Shown: positions 46,213 to 55,684 of the stretch, piece by piece | Layout: each line of letters opens with the position of its first letter | Position numbering within the stretch: position 1 is the stretch's first letter | The notes under the pieces: model-generated | What the model saw: only the letters and a program-made list of their open reading frames with translations | What the model was told of the DNA's origin: nothing | Database searches by the model: none | Made by a program: the position numbers and the translations under genes | NCBI GenBank assembly: GCA_001414485.1 | Contig: LLEY01000179.1 | Location: forward strand, 56,307-120,306 | DNA: 64,000 nt | Origin: Calycina herbarum | Lineage: Eukaryota > Ascomycota > Leotiomycetes > Helotiales > Pezizellaceae | Reading direction: 5' to 3'

Positions 46213-46651
46213 TGTTACGAATCACGTATAAATATATAATAAGTGAAGACTAGGCAGCGCTCTAATAGGTTAAGCACTATCGGAAACTCTTATAAGCAAA
46301 AAGAGGGATCCTTAGACTAGCTAAGCGATCTATGGATTTTCTTTAGTAAGAAGCATTATATAACCTAGTCGCCTAAGTCGCCTAAGTCGCCTGTCGACTA
46401 AAGCGATTAGAGCGAGCGACTAGAGCGACTAGAATAGGAGACTATAGTTCTATATAAGACCGGCACGTCTGCTATTAGATAGAAGCTTCGTACTTAACTT
46501 TAGTTATTAATCTTATTATCTTATTTAATATCTTTGATATAAGTAACGAGTTCACTTCTAAGTAAATAATCTAGTGTATCTGTACTTCTTATCTATATAT
46601 CAACCTTTAAGACTTAGTTATCTTTGTTTAGTTCGTTTGAGTTTCGTTACA
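46213..46651 (+). repeat. Gypsy-B element 1, 3' LTR
   Basis: 439 bp, TGTTACGAATCACG to GTTTCGTTACA. It shares the element 1-specific block with 32082-32520. Confidence 0.85.
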
Positions 46652-46933
46652 TAGACGTACTAGTCTTATATAGAACCTTCTGTTCTAGTTAGAGTCCTAT
46701 TCTATAGAAGTTCTAAAGATAGACTCCGACTCTAATTCTAAGGCTTCTAGAAACTAGACTCTATTACCTGACTACTCCTAACCGAGTTACGTAATATAAC
46801 TATAATAAGATCTATAGATTATATATCTAATATATTCTATCCTTCCTTCTTCTTTCTAGGTTCTAGTAGTGCTTATTCTATTAGAGCGCCGCCTAGACTT
46901 TACTAGTTACGTATAGATATATAATTCGTAACA
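46652..46933 (-). repeat. Gypsy-B LTR fragment, reversed
   Basis: The reverse complement starts TGTTACGAATTATATATC at 46933 and follows the first part of the LTR up to the region near TACTAGTCTTATATAGAACC. It is truncated where the element 1 LTR begins. Confidence 0.7.
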
Positions 46934-47010
46934 CGTATCTATACTTCCTACCTATATACTAACCTTCGAGACTTAGTTACCTTTGTTTAGTTTGTTTAAG
47001 TTTCGTTATA
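46934..47010 (+). repeat. Gypsy-B LTR 3' end fragment, forward
   Basis: CGTATCTATACTTCCTACCT to GTTTCGTTATA: the last 77 bp of an LTR abutting the reversed fragment before it. It suggests rearrangement or nested insertion followed by deletion. Confidence 0.7.
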
Positions 47011-47298
47011 ATAGCTCGTATAAGATTTCAGCTTCTTATAGCTTATACTTACTTAGTAACCTCTTTTCTCTAGGTATATAACCCGCGTTGTCTTTGTAGA
47101 TAGAACTATAGCTTTAAATTCTCGTATTTATATATATATACTCTTATACCTTTGCCTTTAGTTATAGTTCGTAATACTAGGTACTATAATTTATACTCTT
47201 ATATCTTTGCCTTTAGTTATAGATTATAATACTAATTAGAAATCTATTGAATAATAAATTCTAATACTAAAATATAATCTTAGTATCTATTCTAATAT
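47011..47298. other. TA-rich spacer with a diverged tandem duplication
   Basis: No gene. Two copies of a roughly 50-bp unit containing CTTTGCCTTTAGTTATAG start near 47135 and 47195. RIP-like composition ends sharply at about 47300. Confidence 0.5.
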
Positions 47299-47469
47299 CT
47301 AATTCAAGAGCATTTCGCGGACTGCGGCGTTCAAATGATGGTTTTCAGCGACATTAGTATCAGGAACAACGCGCTGCTGAGAAGGCGCAGACATCCTGGC
47401 AACATTGCGTACTGGGGTGCCGGCGCGTTTCGCGGCCTTTCTACGAACGATTGATTTAGATCTTGCCAT
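47299..47469 (-). CDS. Small basic ORF, uncertain
   Basis: 56 codons from ATG 47469 to TAG 47299. The N-terminus is strongly basic (MARSKSIVRRKAAKRAG), with a superficial likeness to a histone H3 tail but no histone fold after it. It lies downstream of the two-exon gene on the same strand, so it could be a separate short gene or the remains of one. It abuts the mutated block, which may have removed its 3' part. I do not recognise it. Confidence 0.25.
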   Translation of the reverse strand: MARSKSIVRRKAAKRAGTPVRNVARMSAPSQQRVVPDTNVAENHHLNAAVREMLLN

Positions 47470-47637
47470 AGCTAGGAAAGACTACCTTGCTGGTCTTCCT
47501 ATGCTTTGGGTGGGTTCGCTTTTTTTGAATGCGCTGAATTTTTCTTTGAGCGAAACAGCCAGGTTGAGCTTTGGGGGGAAGAGATGAGCATTTTCCAGTG
47601 CTTCCAATACCGAAAGTGTAAGGTTCTCAAGATCAAT

Positions 47638-48741
47638 TCAGTCATTTGTGGTAGCACGTCGGCAGCTTCTGCGGACATTTGCGTACTGAACATCATTGAG
47701 CCGCACACTAGTCCAAAAGGATCCACGAGTAATGCGTGAATGGGTGCGCGTTGAAGGACGTAAAGTGCTCTCATCATTTGGTCTCGGCGTGGATTTCAAG
47801 GATTTCTTCAGCTTTAAATTCTTCGTAGTCTTGGACGCGGACCTGTTATCCCTAACTTGAGAGTTGTCTCTCCATCCCATCGCTTTCTTTACGTCGGATT
47901 GTCGCCCTCGGAGTATGAAGCGCCCTCCGCGCGCCTTTTTGTTTATTGGTGAAGTGTGCCGACATATGTCATGGTGTGCGGGTATTTCGGTCTCGACGTT
48001 AAGCAAGTTGGGAGGCTTTGATATTCTTTCGTCCGTATACTCGAGATCCATCTTATTTGTAGATGTGTCAATGTATACCTAAGACAAGTTAATTTCGTAT
48101 TAAATGTGGAGAATCAACATTGCGCCTACCTCGTTCTCATGTGTGTTGGCAGCAAATGCATCACCTACGGGCGACGGAACATGCAAAGAAGTCCTGCTTG
48201 AAGGATTCGTATTTTGCTCTGCAGATATAATCCCATCCTCATCTTCCGTCTCGGAATCCGACTCTTGCATCCTTTTCAGTTCCAATGCCCATGTTTGATG
48301 CAAACGCTGGCGGATGCCTTCTGGCGTGTGTCCTGGCCGGCTCTCATGCGAATCTTCACCCAAGAACCCTTCTCGAATATCTATACGTCTTTGGAGACGG
48401 TTGATCGCTGCCACCATTAAGCCGCCATCAAGGGTGCTGTGAGGTCGGTCCAACTCTACGGAACATGGCGATAGTAGACGACCATGGCCTAAGTCCTCCT
48501 CAGCACGTAGGCTAGCTAGGCCCTGTTCGAAGCGCCGATTGCGATAATTGATGGCTCGATGAAGGGGTTGTAGATCAAAGGGAGTGATGACGTTGTTGGA
48601 TGTACGGTTCTTTCGTTCAGATTCGAAATAGGCACGCACCTCCTCGCGTTCCATCTTTTCGTGTTCTTCGCGGATTCCTGCAAAGGGAAACATGTAGGAC
48701 GCGAGGAATAGTACGCGGGAAGAAAGGCTGACAGGTGTCAT
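47638..48741 (-). CDS. Unknown protein, two exons, probably intact
   Basis: Exon 1 is 48741-48130 (204 codons). A 51-bp intron (48129-48079, donor GTAGGC, acceptor CTTAG) keeps phase 0. Exon 2 is 48078-47638, giving 350 residues. The first residues are hydrophobic (VLFLASYMFPFAG). However, TTTCCCTTTGCAG just before REEHEKMEREE is a good acceptor, so an upstream exon is possible and the start is uncertain. The middle is helical and charged, with two Arg-rich segments and an acidic stretch (ESDSETEDEDG) before the intron; the C-terminal half is basic with many Ser/Thr/Arg. I recognise no domain. Its composition is normal. It is divergent to the FHA-kinase gene, sharing a short upstream region. 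Confidence 0.6.
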
Positions 48742-49019
48742 GACGGAGGATATGGAAGAAGCGGGAGATGATTCTGACTTTAGTGCATTCGCCAGTCACA
48801 GAGGAGTCGACGGCACGTGCACTACCGGACGACATATATAACATTACACCACTCTCTCTTTCCATTCAGTCTACTTGTTAGCAGCATCAAACGTCACCAA
48901 CAATACCAATACTAGATCCAATACTAGATACTCGAGGAAATAGTGTATATCAGCTCCTGCTCTTGCTGTAAGTCCCGTTTATCGCTTATCCCAACTCCAG
49001 AGTGGCCCTTATCGGCGGT
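48742..49019. promoter_or_regulatory. Divergent intergenic region with TATA-like and CACGTG motifs
   Basis: 278 bp between the two divergent starts. It contains CACGTG (48814-48819), a CATATATAA TATA-like box (48833-48842) and pyrimidine-rich stretches. A possible 5' leader intron (GTAAGT at 48968 to CTCCAG at 49000) precedes the kinase ATG. Function is inferred from position. Confidence 0.45.
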
Positions 49020-49898
49020 ATGGATGTCAGCAGTGACGTCTCTACTGTGTCTTCTCCCGTGTGCCCCCAAGCCTTTGCAACTTTGTCTCCCGAGAACACT
49101 CTTGCTAGGCAAGGCTTTGATGCTGTAGCTACACAGAGTAACGCGAAATCTGATGTGAAACTGTCCCAATATACCCGAATGTATATCGCCAAGGCAACCG
49201 CCGTATATCCTCCAGCACAGCTCTCGGAGTCGGAAAGTGATTACGATACAAATCAATCCAAAGGGGACGCTCTGCACTACGGCGGCCATTATGCTTTATG
49301 CTTGTGTAGACGACATAAACCTCGGCACCCAGGACTGGGTTGGATCATGGGATATGGAGATCCTCGTCTACCAGACGCGGGAGTGGACTTACAACTCGAC
49401 GACCGTCGCCGCAAACCGACTCTGTTAAGACCCCGACATGTAAGATTTGTCTTCACTTCAGATGGATTATTCGCGCTCACTGTTGTTAAAGATGGGCGTG
49501 GTATCATTGTTGGCAGCGACTCCTTCACAACCGGCCTCAGATTGTTGCCTCACGCTAAACCAACAGCGATCCAACTAGGAGAGTTTAGCTACCCACTCAG
49601 GTTCACTGCAATCGTTCAAACACCCGCGTGGTCGGACGACTACCGAAGATACATGGAGGAATCCGGTTTACATCCTACACCAGACTTTGTGACTCCAACC
49701 CCTTCGCCACTAGATCATCTCCTTGGCGACTGGGTTATCAGCAACACTATTTCCAGTGGTTCTTCTGGTGCTGTCAGTACAGCAAAGAATTTAAAGAAAG
49801 GCAAACTATTTGCTGCGAAACGATATAGGGCAGGTGGAAACCGTGGCAATTCATCAACTGAAATTCAAATGTTACGTTCGCTGTTACCAAAACATGTA
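49020..49898 (+). pseudogene. FHA-protein kinase gene, 5' fragment (unmutated)
   Basis: From ATG 49020 (MDVSSDVSTVSS). Residues about 115-205 look like a forkhead-associated domain (LLRPRHVRFVF, VKDGRGIIVGS, IQLGEFSYPLRF). The kinase N-lobe follows: GDWVISNTISSGSSGAV glycine loop near residue 235-250, Lys267 (FAAKRY) and Glu281 (TEIQML). FHA followed by a Ser/Thr kinase is the layout of Chk2/Rad53/Dun1-type checkpoint kinases; I cannot say it is an orthologue. The gene is interrupted at LLPKH by a Fot1 inserted at the intron donor. Its sequence here has normal composition and no stops. It continues at 51734 and 61899. Confidence 0.75.
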
Positions 49899-51733
49899 AC
49901 GTGTTTCACAAGCGAGCTGGCCACACAAGCGAGCTGGCCACATTTCAAACTTTACAACAATCATCAACTTCTAGTTATATTATCTCTACCAAACAACGCT
50001 TAAATGTCTCCTAACGAAAACAAGATCAACTTAGCTATCTAAGCACTCGAAAACGACGCGTCAATTACCTAACGAAGCGCTGCGAAGGCCTATGATACCC
50101 CTCGATCCACTATTTCAAGCCGACGCGCCGGAATCCAACTAAGACGCGATTGCGAGCCTAATTCGAAGAAACTTACGAAGCTAGAGGAGGAGGCGATAAT
50201 TAGGCATATATTAGAGCAGGATTTAAGAGGGTTTTCGCCTACAAAGGATATAGTACGAGATATAGCTAACAACTTACTAAAGAAGCGCGATAGGTAGCCT
50301 GTAGATAGGAACTGGCCGGACAACTTTATTCGGCGTATACCTGAGCTAAAAACTCGATAGAGTCGTTCTTATAATTATTAGCGAGCTTTGACTAAAGATC
50401 CGCGGATTATTAGTCTATAGTTTATACTTATATAGTTATTTAAGGATAAACATAGTATTATAGACGAGGATATATATAATTTCGACGAGACCGGTTTTAT
50501 AATAGATATTATATTATCTTAGCTTATTATTACAAGTTTAGAGATATACGAGAGACGTAAAAAAGTTCAGCTAGGTAATCGTAAATAGGTTATAGTTATT
50601 TAAGAAGTTAATATAACAGGTTAGATAATCTCGCTATTTATTATCTTTGTAGATAAGATACTTATATCTTCTTAGTATAAGAATATAGATATACTACGCG
50701 ACTGAGTTATTAATATTAGTACTAATAGCTAGACAAATAATAAGCTTAGAGTTATATAGTTAGAGTATTTTAATAAGTATATAAAAGTACGAAGCGTTAA
50801 AGGATATAAACTACTAATTATTAATAGTTACGAAAGCTATAACTCGCTCGAATTCCAGCGACTTTATAAAGAATTTAATATTATTACTCTTTATATATCT
50901 CTATATTCTTCGTATTTATTATAGCCGCTTAATATTAGCTGTTTTTCACTATTAAAGCGAGTATATAGAAATAAGATCTCCGGCTTAGTATATAGTTATA
51001 TTAACTATATTACTAAAGAAACCTTTCTTTAAGCTTTTAAAGTAGCTTTTTATAAAGCTTTTATAAAGAATAATATCTACGCGAGTTTTCAAGGCGCTAG
51101 ACTAGTTCTATACGACCTAGAAGTTATATTATCAAAGCTTGATTTAAAGCTTCGTATATCAACTCTAGTTATACTAGAAGACACTCTATAGAAGTCTAGA
51201 ACACTAAGCAACGTATACGAGATAGAGGCTTAATTAATACTTATTCGAGACCGGATTTAAAGATACTAAGACTCATCGCCTAGTTCTATTATTAAGTCTC
51301 TTAATTAGCTAGAAAAAGGCTCTACTAGAATAGTATATAATATAGTATTAATATAGAAAGAAATCACAGATCTTCGTAAGATAACTAAGGCTGTAACTAA
51401 GTATAAGAGTTATAAAAGGAAATATATTCAGAGTTAAAAGCTATTAACAGTAGAGGAGGTAATTAGTTTAATTACTTCTATAGAAGATAGCGATTAGAAG
51501 AGTAGCGAAGAGATAAAAAAGAAGGTTCGAGTAGAGAGACATTATAGGCGTTATAGTAAAATTAGATATAATTCTCGTACTTATTAAGTAGAAATAGTAG
51601 ATACTAAAGATAGTAACGACTCTAAATAATCTTATAGTATCTTATATAATATAATAGCTTATTCTAGTATTAAGTAATTTATATTTAAAAATAAGTTATT
51701 TAGAAAAGTATCTAGCTTGCTTATAAAACACGT
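49899..51733 (+). mobile_element. Fot1-like Tc1/mariner (pogo clade) transposon, full length
   Basis: 1835 bp with terminal inverted repeats: left ACGTGTTTCACAAGCGAGCT, right (reverse complement) ACGTGTTTTATAAGCAAGCT. A TA duplication flanks it (49897-49898 and 51734-51735). A GCGAGCTGGCCACACAA unit is duplicated just inside the left end. The left 100-200 bp are unmutated; mutation increases rightward. The element is inserted in the FHA-kinase gene. Confidence 0.9.
50004..51629 (+). pseudogene. Fot1-like transposase (DDE), RIP-inactivated
   Basis: A 541-codon frame from ATG 50004 (MSPNENKINLAI) to TAA 51627. Its length equals that usual for Fot1 transposases, with no frameshift but many TAA/TAG codons. 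The N-terminal helix-turn-helix region includes TPRSTISSRRAG, and the CENPB-type DNA-binding part follows. The DDE domain starts at YNFDETGF near 50480. It would cut and paste the element at TA dinucleotides. Confidence 0.85.
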
Positions 51734-52443
51734 TAAGTTATAAATTAGTATTTTAATCTCTCGTAGATAGTAATACTAATAAATTCTTAAGAAAAATATT
51801 ATCTAATACGTTAACTACATTTCCGAGGAGAATAAGAACGGTTAGATATACTTATTTATAACACTTTTAGCTTTGTATATATTTTCTAAAATAGGAGAAT
51901 ATAACGCTAAAGCTTGCTTTTCTATTATAGATTAATTACTTTAAGGCTTATAAGTACTATATATAGCTAGTATAGTTTATTATAATATTAAGTCTCTTAA
52001 TATTACTATAGCACGGATAGACCTCTTATTAATCTTTATATTTGATTTCGATTACGTATATTAGCCTCTTAGTAGATAGAAGATTTTACCGATACTAGGA
52101 AAACTTAGTACTCGGAGCTATCTAACGCCTAAGATAGAGGAAGTTTCTTACGACTTCAAAGTCGGTATCTAGTCTTATAGGAAAATTAGTACCTGGATTT
52201 TATTTAGCAGAGAAAATGCTTTATAGAATAATATTCTTTATATTACGTATATACCGCGGATACGTAGTATAAGCGACTTGCTAATAAAAAGGTACTAGCT
52301 ATCTAGAGCTTTGTTATCAATAGAGATAAATAATCTAGAATTACTCTAGACTTCGGATACTAGACTATTAGTCTACTAATAGAACAAACGAGTGTATAAA
52401 GTTCTTCTAGAACTTAATAGTGCTGCTTCTAATAGTATAGAAC
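51734..52443 (+). pseudogene. FHA-protein kinase gene, middle fragment (C-lobe), RIP-mutated
   Basis: The first 58 bp (51734-51791) look like the rest of an intron whose donor GTAAGT is split by the Fot1, with a TACTAAT branch-like site and acceptor TTAAG. From 51792 the frame reads KNII-YVNYISEENKNG, then LLALYIFSKIGEYNAKACFSIID, then IVYYNIKSLN (the HRDxKxxN loop, mutated), FIFDFD (DFG), RSYLTPKIEE (APE) and YDFKVGI (DIWS). This is a clear kinase C-lobe with stops of the TAG/TAA/TGA transition type. It ends at GAAC, where gypsy-B element 3 begins. Confidence 0.75.
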
Positions 52444-52898
52444 TATAATAAAACTTAAACAACTAAACAAAGATAACTAAGTCTCGATAGTTAGTATATA
52501 AATAAGAAGTATAGATACGCCGCGTTGTTTACTTAGAAGTGAACTCGTTACTAGTATCAAAGTTATTAAATAAGATAATAAGATTAATAACTAAGTTAAG
52601 TACGAAGCTTCTATCTAATAGTAGACGTACTAGTCTTATATAGAACCTTCGTCTCTTCTAGGTAGATAGGATCGCCTGTCGTTCTCGTCGACCGGATCGT
52701 CTAGATCGCTAGTCGACTTAGGTAATTCTTTATATTATATAACTTCTAACGTACTTCTAATAGTAAGATTCTAGAATCTCTAAATATCTCTATATTATAT
52801 ATTCCCTTCTATATTACCTTCTATTTCCTAGACGTTATACCTTATTCTATTAGAGCGCTATCTAGACTACTTACTACGTAAAACGTGATTTCGGAATA
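52444..52898 (-). repeat. Gypsy-B element 3, 3' LTR
   Basis: 455 bp. On the plus strand it runs from TATAATAAAACTT to GTGATTTCGGAATA, the reverse complement of the LTR ends with transitions. Confidence 0.8.
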
Positions 52899-52989
52899 CT
52901 ATCCTCTTCTTAGCCTAGCGTGTCTCTACGCTTAAGTATAAACTAAGAAAACATCGTCGAGAGACTAGCAGCCTTCTTCTGTTCTTATT

Positions 52990-53560
52990 ATACTACCTTC
53001 TAATAATAAGAAGTATACTAAATATTATACTCTTAGAAATTATATTAAATAATATAGTAACGAGATATCTCCTTATATCTATTATAAAAGATCTCTTAAT
53101 TTAGCTAGTAAGCCTCGTTAATATATCGCTATTTATAGCGATTAATACTCTTATTATTCTATTTATACTAGGTAGAGCAAATCCTACGATTATTATAAAT
53201 AAAACTGAATACTCTTACTCTTACTCTAGGCTTCTATCGAAAAACAGAACGCTCGTCTTAACTTCTAAGAGAAAGAGACAATAGTGAAAATCCTCCGGCT
53301 TTGATAATAAAAACGTCTTCTTCTAGAAAGAGAGAAGAAGATAATAGTAGCTAGTCTTAGTTCTCTTAATAAACTAGATACTACTAAAGATTTAGAAAAG
53401 AAAGAAAAAGAGAAATAAAAGGAAAAGAAGTATAGAGAAGAAGAGGCTACTAGGCTAGCTGCTCTTTCTATCTCTAACCTCGCTTTTAACCTACGTCTCG
53501 ACCTAGTCTTTCTTAAGTTCTTTTCTCTCGATTATAAGATATAGACAGCTCTAGGTTTTA
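52990..53560 (+). pseudogene. Antisense-ORF remnant of gypsy-B element 3
   Basis: It corresponds to 44909-45406 of element 2 and lies opposite to gag-pol. The Cys-rich N-terminus is destroyed, but the coiled coil and end remain readable: DLEKKEKEK, EEEATRLAAL, LRLDLVFLK. It supports conservation of the extra frame across copies. Confidence 0.55.
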
Positions 53561-55684
53561 ATAGTAGAACTCTTAAAGTTCCTCTAAGTACTAGTTAATA
53601 TTTTTTCTAGGTTCTTAAGTGTTTTCTAAGTATAGGTAATCTAACTATTTAATTAAATAATTAATTCGTTCTCTAATATATCTATAGTTAAGAATCCTCT
53701 TAACTTCGTACTCGGCGTTTAGGTTTACTAGTTAAGGTTCTATAATTAAGACTAGTAGTGCTCTCGGTAGTACTAGTTTAAGTAAGGATATATAGAATAC
53801 TAGGTAGATGTTTATTATCTATAGTAGTACTAATTTATAATTTAATAGTTCTCTAACTTGTTTGATTTTAAATAGTCTAAGTTTTTTATAGTCTAGTTTA
53901 TTACTTAGTGTTTTTATATCGATATTCTTTTATACTAAGTAGACTTTATCTCTCTCTTTTAGTATTAGCTCTTAACTACGTTGTTTATTATAGTAGTATA
54001 CGTTTCTTTTAGTAATAAACTATAATTCCTCTATAAGTTCTTTATATAACCTCTTAATTTTCAAGACCTAAATATAAGTAAGCTAGTTATCGATAGTCGT
54101 AGACAGTGGTTCTTAATATACTGTTTATTTATATCTAAAGTTAGTATAGAATAGTATAATAAGTGTTATTTCTATTACTAAACTATTATAAGTAAACTAT
54201 ACTAAGAGCAGCAGTTCTACCTAGTTATTTTACTAGTAGTTTATATAATAACAAAGGTATATCTTAACTATCTAGTTTATATATTCGTTTTCTTTATTTA
54301 TCTAAGAGTGAAAAGCTGTTAAGAGTTTCCTTTTTATATCTAATCGTTTTATAAGAGTAATCTAAAATTTAAAGGTAAAGAGTTTATCTCTATCTAAGAG
54401 TATTTCTTCTAATAGTCTATGTCTTAAAACTACTTCTTTAAGGAATATAAATACTAATTCCTTAGCTATACTTAACTCTATATATAGTACTAAAATTATA
54501 TATTTTATAAGTCGTTCTATAATAACCAGGATCAAGTTATACTTAACTCCTATTATTAGATCTTTAGATTTTAGAAGTTTAATAATAAAATCCTTAGATA
54601 TTAATTTCTAAGGTATCTATAGTATTAGAGTAGTATTTATCTGTCTATAAGAAGTATAGTAGAAAGCCTTATTCCTAGTATAGGTATTATATTCCGCTAT
54701 TACTTTCTTAACTATCGTAGATAATTAATTAATATAGTACTATTATTTTATTCTCTAGAGAGTTTAATAAACTCTCTAGTGTTTATAAACTAGTACTGAA
54801 TAATATTCTTTAATAAATTCCTTTATATATAAATTCAGAATCTATAACTTTCTGTTTTTATATCTTTCTTTGTTATTACACTTATTCGTAGTATAGTAGA
54901 TATCGGTAAAATCCCTTCTCTAAACTAGGTTAGATAGTATATCTTTCTATTTAGCTAACTCTAGCCGATCCTTCTTCTACGTCTACTATATCTTTCCTCG
55001 CTATAGATCTTTATCTCTTATAGCAGCGATTTTATAAATTATAGAGGCTAAATCTCTATTCTTAAGAGTTTTTAAGATTATAATCTTCTTAAACTTCTTA
55101 TTTCCTTTCTACCTAGGTTTCTAGCTAAGAGTATTAGCTTAAGCATTTAACGTTTCTTTTATATAATAAATAATAATATTAAATCCTTCTAATATCTCTG
55201 TCTATCTAGCTAACTGTTTAGTTATAAGTTCCTTAGTCGTCGTAAATGTCCTAAGGTTCTTATAGTTAGATAGAACTATAACTTAGTATTTTACTAGCTG
55301 TAAATAGATTCTCTAGTATTCTAAAGCTAATACTATAGTAAGTAATTCTTTGTCGAAGATACTATAGTTTTATTATACTAGGTTAGATGTCTTAGAGTAA
55401 TATATAACAGGTATAAGTTTCTCTTTATTATTTAATTATAAGTAAATCGTATCTACTACTATATCTAAGACGTCTGTTTTAATTATACTAGGTTTGTCTA
55501 TATTAAAATCGTATAGAATAGGTTTTTTTATAAACCTTACTTTAATTCTCTAAAAAGCGTTCTTAGCTTATTTATTCTAAATAAATTTAATAGCTTTTTT
55601 AACTAGTACTATTATTAGTTTAGTAATCTTTATATAGTCTCTAATAAATAGATAGTAGAAGTTTATAAATCTAAGAAAGGACTA

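Larger units (their letters stand above)
32082..46651 (+). mobile_element. Gypsy-B element 1 (interrupted by element 2)
   Basis: Its 5' LTR is 32082-32520 and 3' LTR 46213-46651. Both are 439 bp and share a variant block (AAAGAGGGATCCTTAGACTAGC) absent from element 2, which shows they belong together. The internal part runs 32521-38735, is interrupted by element 2 (38736-46006 plus a GTAGA duplication), and resumes 46012-46212 ending with the polypurine tract AAGAAGGGGATAG. Gag, RT (YLDNILIF near 35985-36010) and integrase are recognisable but full of stops. The flanks (CTAAT and TAGAC) do not form a target duplication. Confidence 0.85.

Noticed and set aside
47420..47469. Histone H3-like protein at 47299-47469
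   Set aside because: Only the first few residues (MARSKS...) resemble H3; no histone fold follows.
47405..48420. Plus-strand ORFs at 47405-47587, 47506-47739, 47864-48082, 48104-48298 and 48214-48420
   Set aside because: They overlap the spliced minus-strand gene or the small basic ORF, and have no motifs.
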